Assembly: GCA_002842045.1 (NCBI GenBank)
Contig: PHBX01000002.1
Location: 186,001 to 250,000, forward strand
Origin: Chloroflexi bacterium HGW-Chloroflexi-3
Lineage (GTDB): Bacteria > Chloroflexota > Anaerolineae > Anaerolineales > Anaerolineaceae
Direction of reading: 5' to 3'
Length of the DNA stretch: 64,000 nt
The translations under genes were made by a program, and so were the position numbers. This document shows, piece after piece, positions 61,397 through 64,000 of the stretch. Position 1 is the first letter of the stretch. Each line of letters begins with the position of its first letter. A model generated the notes under the pieces. That model ran no database searches. It was not told the DNA's origin and saw only the letters and a list, made by a program, of their open reading frames with translations.

Positions 61397-62584
61397 CTAT
61401 TTTGCTTTCATCCAAAGCTTGATTCTTTCCATAGCTTCCTGAATTCTCTCTGTTTTGGTACCTAAAGAGACTCGTAAATAACCCTCTCCGTATTGTCCAT
61501 AAACAACGCCTGGGGTCATGCTTACACCGGTGTCCTCTAATAATTGGTTACAGAAAAACATACTATCTTCAAATCCATCAGGTAGTTTAGCCCAAATATA
61601 AATCGCGGCGGGTGGAGTATCGACTTCGAATCCTGCGTCTTTTAATCCATTAACAACAATATCTCTTCTGATTTGATAAATAGCATTTCTATTTGATAAC
61701 CAGGACTGATCACCTGTGATGGCTGCGATTCCAGCATCGATGACAGGTGCAAATTGTGAGGAATCCATCTGGCTTTTATAAGTGTGAATATAACCAATGA
61801 TGTCAGCATTCCCAACTGCCATTCCTAATCTCCAACCTGCCATATTGTATGTTTTGGATAACGAATTGAATTCAACCGCGACATCTTTTGCTCCTTCAAC
61901 CTGAAGCAGGCTAGGGGCAATATAGTCATCAAAGCAAACATCCACATATGGTGCATCATGAGCAATGATGATTTGATTCTTTTTGGCAAAATCAACAATT
62001 TCTTCAAAGAATGAAAAAGGCGCGATTGCTCCGGTAGGATTATTAGGGTAATTGATCCAGAATAGTTTTGTTTTCTGAATTATTTCTTGTGGTATTGATG
62101 AAAGGTTCGGTAAAAAGCCATTTTCTTTTAGTAGTGGCAGGGTGTATATGATTCCTCCTGCAATTTTTGTGCTGGCTGAATAGACCGGATACCCAGGATC
62201 AGGAATAATGACATAATCTCCTGGATTTACCAGAACCTGGGTCATATTAAATAAACCTTCTTTAGAACCAATTAATCCAACCGTTTCAGTGGAAGGATCT
62301 AATTTAACGCCAAATCTTTTATCATAATAAAATGCGATCGCTTTTCGGTATTCTAAGCTTCCACCCATGGGGGTATAACCATGTTTATTTGGTAAGGATG
62401 CAGATTCGGTTAGTTTGTCAATTATAAATTTTTCAGGAGGTAAATCCGGTGATCCCATATCAATTTTTATAATATCTACTCCATTTTCCTGGAGTTGAGA
62501 AATTTTCTTTGCCAGCGAGGCAAAGTAATATGGTTTGAATGATGCTATTCTACCAGCTGGTTTGATAAAAGAATTATTCGTCAT
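61397..62584 (-). CDS. Class I/II aminotransferase (LL-diaminopimelate aminotransferase-like)
   Basis: PLP-dependent fold type I aminotransferase of 395 residues. The lysine that binds PLP is in NSLSKTYNMAGWRLGMAVGN (near residue 236). Other family residues are in GSKEGLFNM, PDPGYPVYSASTKIAGG, and INYPNNPTGAIAP. The N-terminus (GRIASFKPYYFASLAKKI) and the MGSPDLPPEKFIIDKL segment resemble DapL and related enzymes, which make LL-diaminopimelate directly from tetrahydrodipicolinate. Other specificities (aspartate, alanine or aromatic) are possible. GAGGAAAT precedes the ATG. Confidence 0.88.
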   Translation of the reverse strand: MTNNSFIKPAGRIASFKPYYFASLAKKISQLQENGVDIIKIDMGSPDLPPEKFIIDKLTESASLPNKHGYTPMGGSLEYRKAIAFYYDKRFGVKLDPSTETVGLIGSKEGLFNMTQVLVNPGDYVIIPDPGYPVYSASTKIAGGIIYTLPLLKENGFLPNLSSIPQEIIQKTKLFWINYPNNPTGAIAPFSFFEEIVDFAKKNQIIIAHDAPYVDVCFDDYIAPSLLQVEGAKDVAVEFNSLSKTYNMAGWRLGMAVGNADIIGYIHTYKSQMDSSQFAPVIDAGIAAITGDQSWLSNRNAIYQIRRDIVVNGLKDAGFEVDTPPAAIYIWAKLPDGFEDSMFFCNQLLEDTGVSMTPGVVYGQYGEGYLRVSLGTKTERIQEAMERIKLWMKAK

Positions 62585-62596
62585 AAAATTATTTCC

Positions 62597-63787
62597 TCAC
62601 TTATTATTTTCCGGTAATTTATCCAAAAGTGGTAATAATATATGGAAGGTTGAGCCAGGGAAATCTGTCTCACTATATCCGGAAGATTCAACCCAGATTG
62701 AACCACCATGGGCTTCTGCGATACCCTTAGCGATGGGAAGACCCAAACCAGGACCACCACCTTTGAATTTTGTTTTACTACTGGAATGTAATGCTATGTT
62801 TCCAAGTCGATTAAATTTTTCAAAGATGATGGTCTGATCTTCCTGGTTGATGCCAATTCCAGTATCAGAAATTAAAACCTCGATAAAACCGGTTAATTTT
62901 CTACCATTAATGTTGATGATTCCACCATCAGGTGTGAATTTAATCGCATTAATAATCAGATTCTTAAATAATTGGATAAGCTTTTCAGAATCCCCATAAT
63001 TTATTAAACGATAACCATCAAAATCGTGAATATTTATAGAAATTTCGCGATCCTTACTCACAGTTGAGAGTTCCAGCAAAACAAATTCGAGAATTCTATT
63101 TAACCAAAAGGGTTGATAATTCAGGTTTAATAAATTATTCTCCAGCAAAGAAACATCGATCATATCTTCAATAATTCCACGTAATCGTTTTGATCCGTTC
63201 AAAATCCCATTCGTCAATACCAATAAATCATTATTATTTTGTTTTAATATCACATCAATCAACATGGATGTGTACCCATCAATTAAGGTTAATGGGGTTT
63301 TCAATTCATGTGCTGCCACAGCGACAAAATTACTTTTACTTTCATCCAATTTTGCCAGGTCTGATTTCACTTTTTCTACTTGTTTTGAAAGGTACTGGAT
63401 TTTTTTGTTTGTCTCGATATTTGCAGTTTTATTGAATAAATATGAGTAAATTGGTAATAATGTTGTGTTCAGTTGAACAGCTTGTTGTGCTTTGGTATTT
63501 TCGACAATTGTTTGATGGATGATCAATACTAATTGAGTAATAAAATCATTGATAATAATTTTATCTTCCTCTAAATCAGATTGAGTTAATGAATTTGCCC
63601 ATGTTTCAAGCAATGGATCAAACCATGATGGATTTCCAGTTTCAACAGTTTGGAGGAGGTGATTAAAGAAAGATTGAAATTGATCTGCAATTTCATCCTT
63701 GAGAAGTGATCCCTTTGTTAATTCAAGCACGACCCTGTTTTCTATTATGGGAAAAAGATTCTGCAATATTTCTTTTGGTTTCAGCAT
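62597..63787 (-). CDS. Soluble sensor histidine kinase
   Basis: The 396-residue protein has no membrane segment. The N-terminal 130 residues are all-helical (LKPKEILQNLFPIIENRV onward) and resemble the helical input domains seen in RsbR-type stress regulators. A short coiled coil leads to the phosphoacceptor H box VAVAAHELKTPLTLIDGY (near 155-172) and the ATPase domain with NLIINAIKFTPDGG, SDTGIGI and GGGPGLGLPIAKGIAEAHGG. No response regulator is adjacent. It follows 40 bases after the partial M28 peptidase on the same strand and precedes the aminotransferase by 12. Confidence 0.9.
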   Translation of the reverse strand: MLKPKEILQNLFPIIENRVVLELTKGSLLKDEIADQFQSFFNHLLQTVETGNPSWFDPLLETWANSLTQSDLEEDKIIINDFITQLVLIIHQTIVENTKAQQAVQLNTTLLPIYSYLFNKTANIETNKKIQYLSKQVEKVKSDLAKLDESKSNFVAVAAHELKTPLTLIDGYTSMLIDVILKQNNNDLLVLTNGILNGSKRLRGIIEDMIDVSLLENNLLNLNYQPFWLNRILEFVLLELSTVSKDREISINIHDFDGYRLINYGDSEKLIQLFKNLIINAIKFTPDGGIININGRKLTGFIEVLISDTGIGINQEDQTIIFEKFNRLGNIALHSSSKTKFKGGGPGLGLPIAKGIAEAHGGSIWVESSGYSETDFPGSTFHILLPLLDKLPENNK

Positions 63788-63827
63788 ACTTGAAGTTTAT
63801 GATAGTTGATGAAGATTTTCCAATGTT

Positions 63828-64000
63828 TTAAGGCACTAATAACCAATGATAAATTGTTTTTCCAATAATCTCCAGTCTCTCAGGTGACAACTTATCGATC
63901 GTATCTTGAGATGTATGCCAATAAGGGTAGTCAAAATCAATAATATCAATGGCTGTTATTCCATTTTCAATAAACGGAATGTGATCATCCAGAACACTAT
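63828..64000 (-). CDS. M28 family metallopeptidase, C-terminal end (partial)
   Basis: Runs off the right edge; only the last 57 or so codons are present. They read DDHIPFIENGITAIDIIDFD then YPYWHTSQDTIDKLS and end at a TAA at 63828-63830. The DDHIPF, IDFDYPYWHT and DTIDKLSPERLEIIG blocks match the end of M28 aminopeptidases and glutaminyl cyclases, including a zinc-binding His. The substrate is not known from this piece. Confidence 0.88.
   Translation of the reverse strand, partial: SVLDDHIPFIENGITAIDIIDFDYPYWHTSQDTIDKLSPERLEIIGKTIYHWLLVP

Noticed and set aside
1..64000. CRISPR arrays, rRNA genes, prophage or a defence island
   Set aside because: I saw no regularly spaced repeats, no rRNA signature sequences, no phage structural genes and no recognisable defence genes.

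Overview
The window looks like a contig from an AT-rich, rod-shaped, respiring bacterium. My best guess is Chloroflexota (Anaerolineae or a relative). This rests on the heme A synthase/heme O synthase fusion, the A2-type oxidase, the small conserved proteins I associate with that group, and overall protein resemblance. It is inference, not proof. Genes are tightly packed, often with ATGA or TAATG overlaps, and intrinsic terminators are frequent at operon ends. There is no CRISPR array and no prophage. The only intact mobile element is one ISAs1-type insertion sequence.

Layout. 1-5966 (+): cytochrome c oxidase subunits and their assembly factors (I, IV-like, III, SCO, a cupredoxin-like membrane protein, SURF1, CtaA-CtaB fusion). 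6054-7477 (-): RsfS, ThpR and a PCu(A)C copper chaperone that fits the oxidase cluster. 7619-7794 (+): probable 6S RNA. 7841-11044 (+): a ChbG-like deacetylase, an FHA protein, an AI-2E family membrane protein and a 60-residue protein. 11098-17192: an NAD-linked formate dehydrogenase in three genes, with MobA and FdhD for its molybdenum cofactor. MoeA lies further on at 33298. 17297-21202: a degenerate sugar-isomerase-like protein, a GT4 glycosyltransferase, tRNA-Thr and an ICMT-patatin fusion. 21269-32507 (+): uridine kinase, a VTT protein, a broken M20 peptidase, then the cell-shape and division run mreBCD-mrdA-minCDE-rodA, gltX and tRNA-Gln. 32586-36779 (-): a rel-moeA-VKOR operon. 36780-39138 is the one poorly coding stretch and holds a decayed VCBS-repeat lipoprotein. 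39139-42397 (-): a two-gene amine or imino-acid dehydrogenase. 42639-50301: pfkA, prfB with its programmed frameshift, ftsY, rlmN, clpP, tig and tRNA-Leu. 50377-58202 (-): ADP-forming acyl-CoA synthetase with an attenuator-like leader, htpG, a threonine dehydrogenase, secF and secD. 58306-64000: the insertion sequence, a damaged rpmF, hflX, an aminotransferase, a soluble histidine kinase and the end of an M28 peptidase.

The most notable signal is a set of conserved genes with clean internal losses. MinD lacks its whole Walker A segment in frame. Ribosomal protein L32 lacks its first zinc knuckle. An M20 peptidase lacks its middle third. Either this lineage is accumulating deletions or the consensus sequence has collapsed in places; raw reads would separate the two. 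Other points worth a look are the ADP-forming acyl-CoA synthetase leader, a patatin-like protein whose C-terminus is read through a tRNA gene in antisense, a Rel protein with mixed catalytic signatures, and a formate dehydrogenase subunit that has lost one Fe-S site while keeping the rest.
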